In this document: positions 8,647-16,288 of the stretch, one piece after another
How positions within the stretch are numbered: the first letter of the stretch is position 1
Layout of the letters: every line of letters begins with the position of its first letter
Assembly (NCBI RefSeq): GCF_003075415.1
Contig: NZ_QDAH01000045.1
Span: forward strand, 1 to 46,875
Direction of reading: 5' to 3'
DNA: 46,875 bases
DNA from: Microvirga sp. KLBC 81
Lineage (GTDB): Bacteria > Pseudomonadota > Alphaproteobacteria > Rhizobiales > Beijerinckiaceae
Made by a program: the position numbers and the translations under genes
The notes under the pieces: generated by a model
Told to the model about the DNA's origin: nothing
Databases searched by the model: none
The model's input: only the letters and a program-made list of their open reading frames with translations

Positions 8647-9003
8647 GCGGCGTCTCCTCTATCCGCTCTGTTTTTGGCACCCGCAGCAACTCAGCCTCTT
8701 GCGAGGCCGCAAATCCCATTCAGCCCTGCCCGGGGACAGCGCGCTTGGGACAGGCAAGTTTGCTACAGTCGATTGCCGCTTCTCCCCTTACGCATCCCTG
8801 GCGGAGGCAGCATTAAAGATCCTCAGGCGAAACGGTGCGCCGCCTGCGCTGAGGACCCTCGTTGCAGAACGAGGAGAAACGCTCTCTGTTTCAGCTTGGC
8901 TGCTGATAAAAGTTCTAGGTCGCCTTATTTCTACTTGGTGGAACCGGCTTATAGCCTGTAGCCTAGGCTCAATATTGTCTGCTTCGCATGCAGGGGCCCT
9001 AGC
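8647..9003. other. Intergenic region between divergent small genes
   Basis: No gene with a plausible ribosome binding site is visible. The short GAGGACCCTCGTTGCAGAACG region and the CCTAGGCTC palindrome near 8963 are unexplained. The region should hold promoters for the receiver gene (minus) and the coiled-coil gene (plus). I could not identify a convincing sigma-70 or EcfG match. Confidence 0.3.
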
Positions 9004-9243
9004 GTGGTCAAGGAGAGCCAGTTACATCAGGAGTTCCTGGACCTGGAGAAAGCCATGCGGGTCCTGGACATGCAGCTGGCCGATGCTCTTCACCGGATCC
9101 GCCACAGCTCCTCCGCCGATCTCGTGGAGAAGGCCAAGCAGGATGAGAAGCTCCTTCTCGGCGAACTCGATCGCCTAATGACGAGAATGCGTGCGATCGA
9201 AGGTCAACTTCTCCAGATTCAGAAGACCGCGACACGGCACTAA
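9004..9243 (+). CDS. Small coiled-coil hypothetical protein
   Basis: A 79-residue, highly charged protein predicted to be almost entirely alpha-helical (residues 7-73, Leu/Met heptads as in LDLEKAMRVLDMQLADALHR and LLLGELDRLMTRMRAIEGQL). It probably forms a coiled coil. It starts with GTG, with no clear ribosome binding site. The next in-frame Met is much later, so the GTG is the best choice. I do not recognise a family. It resembles small cytosolic helical proteins often seen near stress genes in Methylobacteriaceae. Confidence 0.5.
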   Translation: MVKESQLHQEFLDLEKAMRVLDMQLADALHRIRHSSSADLVEKAKQDEKLLLGELDRLMTRMRAIEGQLLQIQKTATRH

Positions 9244-9355
9244 ATGGCTAAAAATAAGGGCTTTGAAGGCGCAATGTGCGAAAGCGCACCTCGCGTCGCT
9301 GACTTTCGAGTCCATGGTTCAGTCATTCTCGAAAGAGCTATCAAGGAGTAGAGCA

Positions 9356-9508
9356 ATGGCGGCCCGGCGCTCTCACCTTCCATTGCACAGCAAGAATTTC
9401 CGAGAGGATGATCGGTATCCCCGCCTGCACCTGCCTCTCATTCCAACATTGGTCGGCGCACTGGCTCTGGTGAATGTTGCATCCGCCGTGATGGCCCTGA
9501 TCCAATAG
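9356..9508 (+). CDS. 50-aa membrane-anchored hypothetical protein
   Basis: The ATG follows AAGGAG by seven bases, a strong ribosome binding site. The product has a basic N-terminus (MAARRSHLPLHSKNFREDDR) and one C-terminal membrane helix (about residues 29-48, LIPTLVGALALVNVASAVMA), so it is a likely single-pass inner-membrane microprotein with a basic cytosolic face. A longer in-frame version (from 9191) overlaps the coiled-coil gene and lacks a ribosome binding site. The function is unknown. Confidence 0.6.
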   Translation: MAARRSHLPLHSKNFREDDRYPRLHLPLIPTLVGALALVNVASAVMALIQ

Positions 9509-9563
9509 GAGGCAGCGACCCAACCTCAGTCAATGACGAGCATGACTGGAGAATGGGAAAGGC

Positions 9564-9590
9564 TGCAGGGCAGCATCGGACTGCCCTGCA
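9564..9590. terminator. 10-bp hairpin after the 50-aa membrane protein gene
   Basis: TGCAGGGCAG (9564-9573) pairs with CTGCCCTGCA (9581-9590) around a 7-nt loop. No T-run follows, so termination is uncertain. Confidence 0.4.
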
Positions 9591-9608
9591 AGCGCAAGAG
9601 GCCTATCC

Positions 9609-9717
9609 TAGCGCATCGTGCGGAACCGAAGGTCCGCAATCAACGGTGCGCCTTGTATAGAAGGGGGCATCGGATCGATCCCGCAAGTGGAATCCACTTT
9701 TGGGTCCGATGCTCTAG
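9609..9717. repeat. CTAG-bounded palindromic repeat, copy R4
   Basis: Begins CCTAGCGCATCGTGCGGAAC and ends GATGCTCTAG. The right half is an imperfect palindrome: GCATCGGA (9667-9674) pairs with TCCGATGC (9705-9712) around an inner AGTGG-AAT-CCACT. The terminal CTAG contains the TAG stop codon of the 24-aa gene on the minus strand. Confidence 0.8.
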
Positions 9718-9788
9718 CGAAGACCCAGGAAGGACAGAATTGCGATTACCACGACGATGGCGCCGATCAGCCAAATGATGTTGTTCAT
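9714..9788 (-). CDS. 24-aa single-pass membrane microprotein
   Basis: The product starts MNNIIWLIGAIVVVIAIL and ends in SFLGLR. It is almost one hydrophobic helix with a C-terminal Arg. I recall very similar 23-25 residue proteins annotated as hypothetical across Rhizobiales, which supports it as a real gene. AGGAG lies nine bases before the ATG. An EcfG-type promoter match (9825-9849) lies 37 bases upstream, so it is likely induced by the general stress response. The stop codon lies in the end of repeat R4. Function unknown. Likely roles are membrane-stress sensing or modulation of a larger membrane protein (inference). Confidence 0.75.
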   Translation of the reverse strand: MNNIIWLIGAIVVVIAILSFLGLR

Positions 9789-9824
9789 AACAATGTTCTC
9801 CTGACGAAGCATTCACGCTATGGC

Positions 9825-9849
9825 AACCGCCACGGTGGGCGTTCGTTCC
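9825..9849 (-). promoter_or_regulatory. EcfG-type (general stress) promoter for the 24-aa gene
   Basis: On the minus strand GGAAC (9845-9849) is followed after exactly 16 bases by GGTT (9825-9828). The known alphaproteobacterial EcfG consensus is GGAAC-N16/17-CGTT, so one base differs. The predicted transcription start would fall about 25-30 bases before the ATG at 9788, with the ribosome binding site between them. Confidence 0.6.
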
Positions 9850-9906
9850 CTTGTGCTGTGATCGGCCTCGCAGGAGCGGCAGCGCATGTTGCTCCTGTCG
9901 CGGAGA

Positions 9907-10071
9907 CTACAGCCTCGGACGTGAAAAGTGGATTTGCACTTTTGGGACCCATCCGATGCTTTCTCCTGCAATGAGAGCATTTTTCGGCGAAGTGGATCCG
10001 GTTCGCCGTCAAAAAAATGCGGCACGGCAAAGAAGGGAGCTGATTCCACGCAAGTGGAAGCGGCTCTAGTC
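9907..10071. repeat. CTAG-bounded palindromic repeat, copy R5 (composite)
   Basis: Begins CTACAGCC and ends GCGGCTCTAG. The left part (9907-9976) is the near-identical inverse of 1852-1922 (R2). The right part (9974-10067) is the inverse of 7628-7718 (R3). R5 is therefore an R2-type and an R3-type module joined head to head. The terminal CTAG contains the stop codon of the lipoprotein gene. Confidence 0.85.
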
Positions 10072-10344
10072 GCAAACCGTCTCCTCTATGGAAGAAGCTC
10101 GCCCATAGGCATCCACTTCCCGCCTGAGAACCGTCCGGCAGTTCTCGCTTCCGAAGCCTCGTTGCGTATCGCCATAGACGCGGTTCTCATAGACGCGACC
10201 AGCTTCGTAGCCAGGGCCGAAGCTATATGCGCCGTAAGATACATCAGCCGAGGTCGAGCACCCGGCAAGTCCGGTACTCAATCCGAGTCCCAGAACCATG
10301 GTCCTCAGGCCAGATTTCGACAGACGGGCAAGACATATAGGCAT
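10066..10344 (-). CDS. Small outer-membrane-type lipoprotein
   Basis: A 92-residue precursor with a basic N-region (RLSKSGLR), a hydrophobic stretch and the lipobox GLAGC with Cys29, so a mature lipoprotein of about 64 residues is expected. The mature part is Tyr/Gly-rich (SYGAYSFGPGYEAGRVYENR) and contains two Cys residues (ENCRTV and the penultimate VCD). GGAG lies seven bases before the ATG. It starts about 200 bp downstream of the porin terminator on the same strand. Its TAG stop lies in repeat R5. No enzymatic motif is visible. Confidence 0.7.
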   Translation of the reverse strand: MPICLARLSKSGLRTMVLGLGLSTGLAGCSTSADVSYGAYSFGPGYEAGRVYENRVYGDTQRGFGSENCRTVLRREVDAYGRASSIEETVCD

Positions 10345-10490
10345 CGCTCAGCTCCGGTGATGGCGGCTTCCAGGGCGACGCCCCGACATATCTGAAGGTA
10401 AGCGAAACAGCTTGGCAATTTGACGGCATGCCAGCCGCGAAGCCTTCATCAAGTTAGGGATGATGTGCCTGGCCACATACCAGGTAGAAA

Positions 10491-10519
10491 GAAACCCCGG
10501 TGATAAACACCGGGGTTTC
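10491..10519 (-). terminator. Porin gene terminator
   Basis: A 12-bp perfect stem (10491-10502 against 10508-10519) with a 5-nt loop lies 24 bp after the porin stop. On the minus strand it is followed by a TTTCT tract. Confidence 0.85.
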
Positions 10520-10542
10520 CTGAGCCAGTCGGGATGAGCCGA

Positions 10543-11754
10543 TTAGAAGTCGCGCTGGATGCGCAGACGGCCTTCCCAAACGCCCTCTTCCTCGTCGTCG
10601 ACACCACGCAGGTCGACGTTGGAGTAGAGAACCTCGACACCGATGTCGAGATTGGAGACGGGCGACCAGATCACGTTTGAACCAACGCGCCACTCGTTGA
10701 AGTCCGCGAAGGTCGCAGCCTCACCGTACTCGACGCGAGCATACGAAGCGAACACGCTCTGACGGATCTCAGGGGTCCAGTAGTGACGCAGACCACCGGC
10801 CACGGACCAGCCCTTGGTCGTGTCGATCTCGCCGTCGGCATCGTACACGGCGTCAACAGCCTCGCCGTCGAAGCCGAGGTAGCCGAGAGCGCCGTCAGCG
10901 TAGGTGGCGGCAATCCACAGCGCGTCGCCGGCGGCGAGCATCGGCAGGTTCACGTGGCCCTGGAACGACACGGCGAAGCCGTAGTCGCTGTCATCCAGAA
11001 CCGTGGTGGTGCCGACAGCGACCGGCATCGCGCGGAGCTGGTGAACAGCACCGGAGAGCATCGCCGAACCCCAGGTGCCGGAGTAGGCAACGTTGGCGAC
11101 GACGTCGGGCGTACGCTGACCGGCGATCAGGAGGTCGGAATCCGGATCGGTCGGATCTTCGAGAACGCCGAGAGCGTCACGGCCAGAGAAGCGGCCCTCT
11201 TCGAGCGACAGCGAGGCCGAGAAGCCGTTGCCGAACGAGAAGGTATAGGCGAGCAGGTTCACGTTCGGAGCGTCCGAGAAGCGGAGCGTGCCGAAATGCT
11301 CGGTCGGCAGGTCGCCGTTGTCGAAGAACGACAGGGCGCGACCGGCGGTCAGGCCGCCGAACTGGATGAAGGCCTGGTCCACGTTAGCCGAAGAGGACGA
11401 GAAGCCGTACACGCCGGTGTCGCGGGTGATCTCGAAGCGGACGAACGTACGCAGCAGGCCATAGGCCGTGGCGGTACGGGCGTCGAGCTGGATGCGGCCA
11501 CGAGCGCGGAAGCCGATCGCGTCGTCGGTGCGATCTTCCGGCTCGAGGTAGCGGTACTCAGCGCGGACGCGGCCGCCGACGCGGAGGCAGGTTTCCGTGC
11601 CGGGGATGTAGAAGAAGCCTGCGCCGTAGGTGGAGCAGACGCGAACGTATTCGACAGCAGCGGCCTTCTTTGCGGGAAGGTCAGCAGCCTGAGCCCCAGC
11701 AACGGCAGCAAGACCCGCAACCGATCCGAGGAGAAGGCTCTTAACGAGCTTCAT
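10543..11754 (-). CDS. Outer-membrane porin (Omp2b/Porin_2 family)
   Basis: A 403-residue general diffusion porin of the alphaproteobacterial Porin_2 family, forming a 16-stranded beta-barrel trimer in the outer membrane. The signal peptide is MKLVKSLLLGSVAGLAAVAG followed by AQA and cleavage before ADLPAKK. The conserved start of the mature protein (VRVCSTYGAGFFYIPGTETC, then LRVGGRVRAEY) is the family hallmark, including the Cys pair. The C-terminus ends GRLRIQRDF, with the terminal aromatic needed for Bam-dependent assembly. TTGGAGA precedes the ATG. A strong terminator follows. Long antisense frames over this gene are codon-bias shadows. No osmoregulatory site was identified. Confidence 0.93.
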   Translation of the reverse strand: MKLVKSLLLGSVAGLAAVAGAQAADLPAKKAAAVEYVRVCSTYGAGFFYIPGTETCLRVGGRVRAEYRYLEPEDRTDDAIGFRARGRIQLDARTATAYGLLRTFVRFEITRDTGVYGFSSSSANVDQAFIQFGGLTAGRALSFFDNGDLPTEHFGTLRFSDAPNVNLLAYTFSFGNGFSASLSLEEGRFSGRDALGVLEDPTDPDSDLLIAGQRTPDVVANVAYSGTWGSAMLSGAVHQLRAMPVAVGTTTVLDDSDYGFAVSFQGHVNLPMLAAGDALWIAATYADGALGYLGFDGEAVDAVYDADGEIDTTKGWSVAGGLRHYWTPEIRQSVFASYARVEYGEAATFADFNEWRVGSNVIWSPVSNLDIGVEVLYSNVDLRGVDDEEEGVWEGRLRIQRDF

Positions 11755-12048
11755 GGTGTATCTCCAAAATTCTTAAACGCCTGAGTCCAGGACCCATGTG
11801 CAAACGTGACAATACTGCCGCGTTCGATTCAGGCAATCTTTCCGAGCGCCAGACTTGCTCTTTGAAATGACCATTTGCTCAAAAAACAGGCAAAATACGA
11901 TCGGGTTGGGGCCTTTCTCGTGAAGTGTGATAAAATTTCAACACTTCTAAGGCCCTCCTCAAGGACGATCCTCGCTCCGCAACAAGAAGAGGCGATTGCA
12001 CCGGATCTCAGATCTCGGACAGCCTTCCTCTGACCGGCAGCTCCAGGC
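11755..12048. other. Porin upstream region with a long imperfect hairpin
   Basis: No gene is supported here. The region should carry the porin promoter and leader. GAAGTGT (11922-11928) pairs with ACACTTC (11941-11947), and flanking GGGCCT/AGGCCC can extend the stem. The spacer is AT-rich (ATAAAATTTC). This could be a small-RNA terminator or a regulatory hairpin. Confidence 0.35.
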
Positions 12049-12354
12049 TCAGTCATCAAAGAAATCCGGAGGACCACTGCGGCAGCGATAGCCTATAGGG
12101 CATTGAGGGGTATCTCTGGTCGGTACGAAAGCAGGGTCGAGATACTCGTTGAATTCGCAGAACCTACGGTCGCGAACGAAGCGGTCATAGGTATACGTGC
12201 CAGTGCTCAGGACGGCGGCTCCCCTTGAGAAGATGACTCCCTGGGCCTGGCCGCATGTGAGATTCAGTGTCGAGAGACGTTGCTGGGCCTGCACACCGGA
12301 ACCGCAGACCAAGAAGACCAGAGCAAGAGCTATCCTTTGCATGGCGGCATCCAT
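12049..12354 (-). CDS. Secreted four-Cys small protein
   Basis: A 101-residue precursor. I chose the ATG at 12354 (AGAGGGA six bases upstream), because the longer in-frame version adds an atypical Cys/His/Arg-rich stretch. The signal peptide is about MDAAMQRIALALVFLVCGSG then VQA, giving a mature protein of about 78 residues with Cys in LTCGQ, FCEF and CPIGYRC, likely forming two disulfides. The C-terminus RCRSGPPDFFDD resembles periplasmic hypothetical proteins of Rhizobiales. Function unknown. It lies 107 bp downstream of the acyl ligase stop on the same strand. Confidence 0.65.
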   Translation of the reverse strand: MDAAMQRIALALVFLVCGSGVQAQQRLSTLNLTCGQAQGVIFSRGAAVLSTGTYTYDRFVRDRRFCEFNEYLDPAFVPTRDTPQCPIGYRCRSGPPDFFDD

Positions 12355-12461
12355 CGTCTGTCCCTCTACCGTCCTTAATAAGGCGGCTCTCTTGCGAGAC
12401 AACACAGTGCTCTCAGCTTTGTGACAGACGAATGTGAGATCGATCCTCAAGCGGCCCGTGG

Positions 12462-14018
12462 CTAAAGCATCGCCTGGAGGCGCCGGGCCATCTCCACGGT
12501 GGCAGCATAATCGACCTTGCCGGAGCCCAAGACGGGAATGCCAGAAACGAGAATGGCTTTCGGCACCCATAGTTCGGGGAATCCCTCTTCTCGGGCATGC
12601 GCCAGCAGCACGTCCCGATCCGCGTCAGGCTTGTCGGTGACAAGCGCGAGCTGCTCGCCCTTGCGGGGATCAGGCAGGGCAACGACCACATGATTGAAGT
12701 CCGGCCAGAGGCCCTGGATCATCGTCTCGATCGCGGCGAACGACACCATCTCACCGCCGATCTTCGCGAAGCGCTTCGCCCGCCCCCGAATGGTGACGAT
12801 GCCATCATCCACGGTCACGATGTCGCCCGTGTCGTGCCAGCCATCGGCTGGCGGAATGACGTGTCCCGGCTTCTCGGGATCGAGATAGCCCTTCATGACA
12901 TTCGGCCCGCGCACATGCAGGCGGCCGCCCTCGTGGATACCCTCGACGGAATCGAGACGCCATTCGATGGCGGGCAGGAACGGCCCTACCGATCCCGGGC
13001 GATTGCGATCGGGCAGGCTGACACTGATGACCGGCGAGCATTCGGTGGCGCCATACCCTTCGAGAATGACGGCGCCATGCTTGGCCCAGAGCGCGCGCGT
13101 CTCGTCCTTGACCCGCTCGGCCCCGGCAATGACGTAGCGCACGCTGGCAAGGTCGTTCTCACCCGCGGCGCGGGCATAGCCTTGGAGAAACGTGTCCGTC
13201 CCCAGCATGAAGGTGGCGCGTGTGCCGGCGATGAGCTTCGGGATCTGACGATAATGAAGAGGGCTCGGATAGAGCACGGACTTCATGCCGTTGAGAACAG
13301 CTGTCAGCAGCCCCGCCGTCAGACCAAAGGAATGGAAGATCGGCAAGGGATCGAAGAACACATCGTCCGGCGTCAGGATGTCGCCGGCCAGGGCTTTGAC
13401 CTGATAGGCGTTGGCGACCAGATTGGCGTTCGACAAAACCACCCCCTTGGGCGTGCCCTCCGTGCCTGACGTGAACAGCACGACCGCCGGATCGTCAGGG
13501 CCGACATCGGCTCGCGCGTGAACCCGGCGCGCCATCCACGTATCGAGAACGCCCCGGAGCTTGTCGAGGCTCGTCAGGGTTCCGCGCACATCCTCGAGCC
13601 AGAGTATTTGCCGCCCCTCTCCCAGGGTCGTTACGATCTCATCGAGCTTTCCCTGCTCCACGAAGCGGCGGGAGGTGACGATGGTCCTGATCCCGGCGAT
13701 CTCGCAGGCTGCCTTGAGGTTCTTGATGCCAGCCGTGAAGTTCAGGAAAGCCGGAATACGTCCAAAGGCATTCAGGCCGAACAGCGTCACCACGATAGCC
13801 TGAACGTTCGGCAGCAGCACGCCGACGGTTTCGCGTTCCTTGGTGAGGCTCGCGAGCTTGCGCCCGAGAACCAGCGACCCCAAAACGAGCCGCCCGAAGG
13901 TGATGGGCTGACGCTCGAGATCCTCCAGGGCGACCTTGTTCTTCCCAAACCGGTCGCGGGCATCAAGGAGCGCACCGAACAGACTCTTGCGCGTCCGCGC
14001 GATATCGAACTCTGCCAC
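12462..14018 (-). CDS. AMP-dependent acyl-CoA/acyl-ACP ligase (Aas C-terminal domain type)
   Basis: A 518-residue ANL-superfamily adenylating enzyme that activates a fatty acid with ATP and transfers it to CoA or ACP. The P-loop-like motif LFTSGTEGTPKGV is at residues 181-193. GYGATECSPV, DGWHDTGDI and IRGRAKRFAKIGGE supply the later A-motifs. The sequence resembles the C-terminal ligase half of the E. coli bifunctional Aas (2-acyl-GPE acyltransferase/acyl-ACP synthetase), without the acyltransferase half. It starts GTG behind AAGGAG. It follows gpt by 20 bp and is probably co-transcribed. Substrate is inferred. Confidence 0.85.
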   Translation of the reverse strand: MAEFDIARTRKSLFGALLDARDRFGKNKVALEDLERQPITFGRLVLGSLVLGRKLASLTKERETVGVLLPNVQAIVVTLFGLNAFGRIPAFLNFTAGIKNLKAACEIAGIRTIVTSRRFVEQGKLDEIVTTLGEGRQILWLEDVRGTLTSLDKLRGVLDTWMARRVHARADVGPDDPAVVLFTSGTEGTPKGVVLSNANLVANAYQVKALAGDILTPDDVFFDPLPIFHSFGLTAGLLTAVLNGMKSVLYPSPLHYRQIPKLIAGTRATFMLGTDTFLQGYARAAGENDLASVRYVIAGAERVKDETRALWAKHGAVILEGYGATECSPVISVSLPDRNRPGSVGPFLPAIEWRLDSVEGIHEGGRLHVRGPNVMKGYLDPEKPGHVIPPADGWHDTGDIVTVDDGIVTIRGRAKRFAKIGGEMVSFAAIETMIQGLWPDFNHVVVALPDPRKGEQLALVTDKPDADRDVLLAHAREEGFPELWVPKAILVSGIPVLGSGKVDYAATVEMARRLQAML

Positions 14019-14038
14019 GTGCGCTCCTTAAACGTTGC

Positions 14039-14545
14039 TTAGCCCGCCGAACCTTCTCGGATCGGAGCCTGGTAAGCGAGGCCCATATCCCAGGGGAAGT
14101 AGATCCAGGTATCCTGGCTCACTTCCGTGACAAAGGTATCGATCAGCGGGCGGCCCGCAGGCTTGGCGTAGACGGCGGCAAAATGCGCGATCGGCAGCAT
14201 GTCGCGCACGATCTTGGCGGTCTTGCCGGTGTCGGTGAGGTCGTCGATGACGAGCACGCCCTTGCCCTGGCCGTCACCAATGGCTTTGATGGAAGGCGCG
14301 ATGTCTTTCAGCACCTTCAGCTCGCCCTGGTTCTTGTAGTCGTGATAACTCGCGATGCAGACGCTCTCGATGAGGCGCAGATCGAGTTCGCGGGCAACGA
14401 TGGCCGCGGGCACGAGGCCGCCGCGGGTGATGCAGATGATCGCCTCGAAAGGACCAGCCGCGGCGAGACGCCAGGCGAGCGCGCGGCAATCGCGATGGAA
14501 TTGATCCCAGGAGACGGGGAAGGCTTTCGGAGAGGTGGGTGACAT
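14039..14545 (-). CDS. gpt: Xanthine-guanine phosphoribosyltransferase
   Basis: A 168-residue cytosolic or membrane-associated purine salvage enzyme. It transfers ribose-5-phosphate from PRPP to guanine, xanthine or hypoxanthine. The PRPP-binding loop is [12 protein letters not shown] (residues 99-110) and the short basic RGG motif (ITRGGLVPA) is at 39-47. Its length matches bacterial Gpt (about 152-170). It lies 39 bp downstream of the cinA-like gene and 20 bp upstream of the acyl ligase, all on the minus strand. Confidence 0.92.
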   Translation of the reverse strand: MSPTSPKAFPVSWDQFHRDCRALAWRLAAAGPFEAIICITRGGLVPAAIVARELDLRLIESVCIASYHDYKNQGELKVLKDIAPSIKAIGDGQGKGVLVIDDLTDTGKTAKIVRDMLPIAHFAAVYAKPAGRPLIDTFVTEVSQDTWIYFPWDMGLAYQAPIREGSAG

Positions 14546-14584
14546 CGGCTTGCTCGTCTATCTGCTGTGATGAGTGAGAACGCG

Positions 14585-15337
14585 TTAAAGGGGCGCCCGG
14601 TCGCCCGTCAGGCGGCCAAGCAATTCGTGAATGGCGGCAGCGGCGCTGGCGACCGCAGCGGGGTCCTTACCCCGCACAACGATCTGATTGCGAAAACCAC
14701 TTGTCGAGAAAGACGGATAGGAGCCGATGGAGACGCCCGGATGCGTGGCGGCGATTTCGCTCAAGCCCTCGGCATAGATGCCCTCCGCAAGTCCCTCGGC
14801 TTCGATGGTTTCGATGATCATGCGGGCGCCGGTCTGGAGTGTCGGCGCAATGTTGTCGAGCATGGCCTGCATGATCGAGGGCACGCCCGCCATGACGAAG
14901 ACATTCCCGATTTTGAATCCGGGCGCCTTGGAAATCGGGTTCTCGATGAGATCGGCCCCATCGGGGATGCGCGCCATGCGCAAGCGTGCCTCGTTCAGCT
15001 CGTGCGGCTGGTAGCGCTCCTGCAGCATGGCGACGGCGCGCGGGTCGTGGCCGATGCCGACGCCGAAGGCCTTCGCGATGCAATCGGCGGTGATGTCGTC
15101 ATGGGTCGGGCCGATGCCGCCGGTGGTGAAGAGATAGGTGTAACGGTCACGCAGGGCGTTGACCGCGGAGACGATCTCCTCCTCCACGTCCGGAACAACG
15201 CGCACCTCGCGCAGATCGACGCCGATGCCGGTGAGATACTCGGCAATGTAGCCGATATTCTTATCCTTGGTGCGGCCCGTGAGGATCTCATCGCCGATGA
15301 TGAGAAGGGCGGCTGTGACGGAGACGGCCATGCGCAT
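14585..15337 (-). CDS. Molybdopterin-binding / CinA N-terminal-type protein
   Basis: A 250-residue protein of the MoCF_biosynth (MoaB/Mog-like) fold found as the N-terminal COG1058 domain of CinA. The hallmark segments ALLIIGDEILTGRTKDKN and YLFTTGGIGPTHDDITADCI are both present. In CinA this domain hydrolyses ADP-ribose or pyridine nucleotides. The C-terminal NMN deamidase domain is absent here, as in many alphaproteobacterial stand-alone proteins, so the exact reaction is open. The start may be the ATG at 15337 or six bases inside (15331), which has better spacing from AAAGGGA. It is the first gene of the run with gpt and the ligase. Confidence 0.85.
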   Translation of the reverse strand: MRMAVSVTAALLIIGDEILTGRTKDKNIGYIAEYLTGIGVDLREVRVVPDVEEEIVSAVNALRDRYTYLFTTGGIGPTHDDITADCIAKAFGVGIGHDPRAVAMLQERYQPHELNEARLRMARIPDGADLIENPISKAPGFKIGNVFVMAGVPSIMQAMLDNIAPTLQTGARMIIETIEAEGLAEGIYAEGLSEIAATHPGVSIGSYPSFSTSGFRNQIVVRGKDPAAVASAAAAIHELLGRLTGDRAPL

Positions 15338-15353
15338 CGATCCCTTTTGAGGG

Positions 15354-15474
15354 GCTCTAGCGCATCGTGCGGAAAAGTGGACCCGGTTTTCCGCTCGAAC
15401 GATGCGCTGCCTGAAAAATGGAGCATCGGATGGATCCCAAAAGTGGAAGCCACTTTTGGGTCCGATGCTCTAGC
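15354..15474. repeat. CTAG-bounded palindromic repeat, copy R6 (best-defined ends)
   Basis: Both ends read GCTCTAG (15354-15360 and 15467-15473 region). It contains two palindromes. One is an AGCGCATCGT...ACGATGCGCT structure around GTGGACCCGG (about 15359-15408). The other has outer arms GAGCATCGGA (15421-15430) and TCCGATGCTC (15461-15470) and inner arms CCCAAAAGTGG (15436-15446) and CCACTTTTGGG (15450-15460). It lies between the divergent cinA-like gene and sfsA. Confidence 0.85.
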
Positions 15475-15565
15475 CTCAGAAACGGCAATTCTCAAGCAAG
15501 GGTTCGGTTGAAGGCAATGCTTCTCCCCTGCTACGGGAAACCTTTCTTCTCAAGTGATGGATTGA

Positions 15566-16285
15566 ATGCGTTTTCAGGAAACCCTGCTCGAGGGTCGGCT
15601 CATCGAGCGTTACAAGCGATTTCTGGCCGATGTGGAGCTTGATACCGGCGAGACCGTGACGGCCCATTGCGCCAATCCGGGCGCCATGATGGGCCTGAAG
15701 GAGCCCGGCAGCCGGGTGTTCCTCTCCCGGGCATCGAACCCCGCCCGCAAGCTCAAGTACAACTGGGAGTTCGTCGAGGTGGCGGCCGGCGGCGGCCCCT
15801 TGCAGCTCATCGGAATCAACACCTCCCGCCCCAATCTCCTCGTGGCCGAGGCCCTGCGCGAGGGACGGCTTGTCCCCTTCGCCCGCTACGACCGTGTCCG
15901 CCCGGAGGTGAAATACGGCAAGAACAGCCGGGTGGATTTTCTGCTGGAAAAGGATGGAGAACCGCCCTGCTACCTTGAGATCAAGAACTGCCACCTGATG
16001 CGAGAGGCAGGATTTGCCGAATTCCCCGATTGCGTGGCGGCCCGCAGTGCCAAGCACCTCTACGAGCTCGCCGACATGGCAGCCTTGGGCGCCAGGGCAG
16101 CTCTCGTCTACGTGATCCAGATGGATGCGAACCGCTTCGATGTGGCACGCGACATCGACCCGGCCTACGATAAAGCCTTCCGCCACGCTCTTGCATCGGG
16201 GGTAGAGTCCTACGCCTATGTCTGCCGGATCACCCCGGAAGAGATCGCCATCGACCGCCCTGTGGAGATCATCACGCCGCGGTGA
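15566..16285 (+). CDS. sfsA: Sugar fermentation stimulation protein homologue SfsA
   Basis: A 239-residue SfsA family protein. The opening LLEGRLIERYKRFLADVEL, HCANPGAMMGL, SRASNPARKLKYNWEFVEV and the nuclease-like core VDFLLEKDG...CYLEIKNCHLM are characteristic. SfsA was linked to maltose metabolism in E. coli, and the fold combines an OB-like domain with a restriction-enzyme-like core. The biochemical role is not settled. In related genomes it commonly sits beside map and radC. Here an oppositely oriented FkbM gene lies between, ending only 3 bp from the sfsA stop. Confidence 0.9.
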   Translation: MRFQETLLEGRLIERYKRFLADVELDTGETVTAHCANPGAMMGLKEPGSRVFLSRASNPARKLKYNWEFVEVAAGGGPLQLIGINTSRPNLLVAEALREGRLVPFARYDRVRPEVKYGKNSRVDFLLEKDGEPPCYLEIKNCHLMREAGFAEFPDCVAARSAKHLYELADMAALGARAALVYVIQMDANRFDVARDIDPAYDKAFRHALASGVESYAYVCRITPEEIAIDRPVEIITPR

Positions 16286-16288
16286 GGG

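Noticed and set aside
8618..9178. A 186-residue plus-strand frame across the receiver promoter region
   Set aside because: It overlaps the better-supported coiled-coil gene, has many Trp/Arg/Ser residues typical of a wrong frame and no ribosome binding site.
10783..11784. A 333-residue open frame antisense to the porin gene
   Set aside because: It mirrors the porin codons and shows no family features. The porin has signal peptide, motifs and terminator.
12462..12480. The GATGCTTTAG at the acyl ligase stop as a ninth repeat end
   Set aside because: It differs from GCTCTAG and no palindromic module follows. I treat the likeness as chance.
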